DNA of 5,440 bases, taken from assembly GCA_034211175.1 (NCBI GenBank), contig JAXHUH010000059.1:1-5440 (forward strand). Reading direction: 5' to 3'. Every line of letters begins with the position of its first letter. Position 1 is the first letter of the stretch. The position numbers and the translations under genes were made by a program. Positions 5,308-5,440 of the stretch are shown here, in pieces. The notes beneath the pieces are model-generated. The model worked only from the letters and a program-made list of their open reading frames with translations. It was not told the origin of the DNA and ran no database searches. This stretch comes from JAXHUH01 sp034211175. GTDB taxonomy: Bacteria; Actinomycetota; Acidimicrobiia; Acidimicrobiales; CAIXPF01.

Positions 5308-5440
5308 ATGGCGCTGGACGGCGGGCGCGCGGCCGCTGACCCATCGAGCGGGACGGACACGGCGCACGCGCCCGGCGAGGCCGAGGCGCCCGCCGCGCCG
5401 GTTGCCGTTGCGGACGGTCGCCGCCGGGTCGGGCGCGCCG
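5308..5440 (+). CDS. Partial gene, N-terminal 44 codons (runs off right edge)
   Basis: From ATG 5308 the frame stays open to the window edge and starts MALDGGRAADPSSGTDTAHA. The visible part is a low-complexity Ala/Pro/Gly/acidic stretch (about 1-35) that becomes basic at the end (DGRRRVGRA, 36-44). It looks like a disordered N-terminal tail. The basic run could be the cytoplasmic edge of a membrane segment or the start of a DNA-binding domain just beyond the window, but no domain is visible and no function can be given. The AAGGA sequence upstream supports the start. It is divergent from the membrane-anchored protein gene. Confidence 0.55.
   Translation, partial: MALDGGRAAADPSSGTDTAHAPGEAEAPAAPVAVADGRRRVGRA

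Overview
This is a very GC-rich window. Almost all of it is coding, and the reading frames end in G or C at most third positions. It looks like chromosomal DNA from a high-GC actinobacterium. Three things point that way: a MetE-like protein close to ligA (as I recall for Rv3015c-ligA in Mycobacterium tuberculosis), a deazaflavin (F420)-type oxidoreductase, and start codons that sit about 6 nt after TANNNT boxes, as expected for leaderless mRNAs. Acidimicrobiia is my best guess at the class, but this is inference and not proven by the window.

Layout from left to right. (1) Positions 1-320, minus strand: N-terminal part of a hydrophobic membrane protein that runs off the left edge. (2) Positions 321-427: divergent intergenic region. 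(3) Positions 428-1441, plus: a stand-alone protein resembling the C-terminal domain of cobalamin-independent methionine synthase, with apparent loss of zinc ligands. (4) Positions 1461-2024, minus: an unrecognised Trp-rich protein, convergent with gene 3. (5) Positions 2025-2178: divergent intergenic region with two leaderless-type promoters and a strong GC inverted repeat. (6) Positions 2179-4332, plus: full-length NAD-dependent DNA ligase LigA, with a variant zinc-finger spacing and an acidic Pro/Asp-rich tail. (7) Positions 4343-4702, plus: small F420-type (split beta-barrel) oxidoreductase, 10 nt after ligA and probably cotranscribed with it. (8) Positions 4708-5124, minus: small protein with an N-terminal membrane anchor, convergent with gene 7. 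(9) Positions 5125-5307: divergent intergenic region. (10) Positions 5308-5440, plus: start of a gene that runs off the right edge.

LigA is the only gene with a certain function: it seals nicks during replication and repair. The others are two enzyme-like proteins and four uncharacterised or partial ones. I see no mobile element, CRISPR array, tRNA or rRNA, and no stretch over 300 bases lacks a gene. I found no convincing new multi-gene system. The most interesting points are the apparently ligand-less MetE-like protein, the LigA zinc-finger variant and repeat tail, and the compact divergent promoter region in front of ligA.
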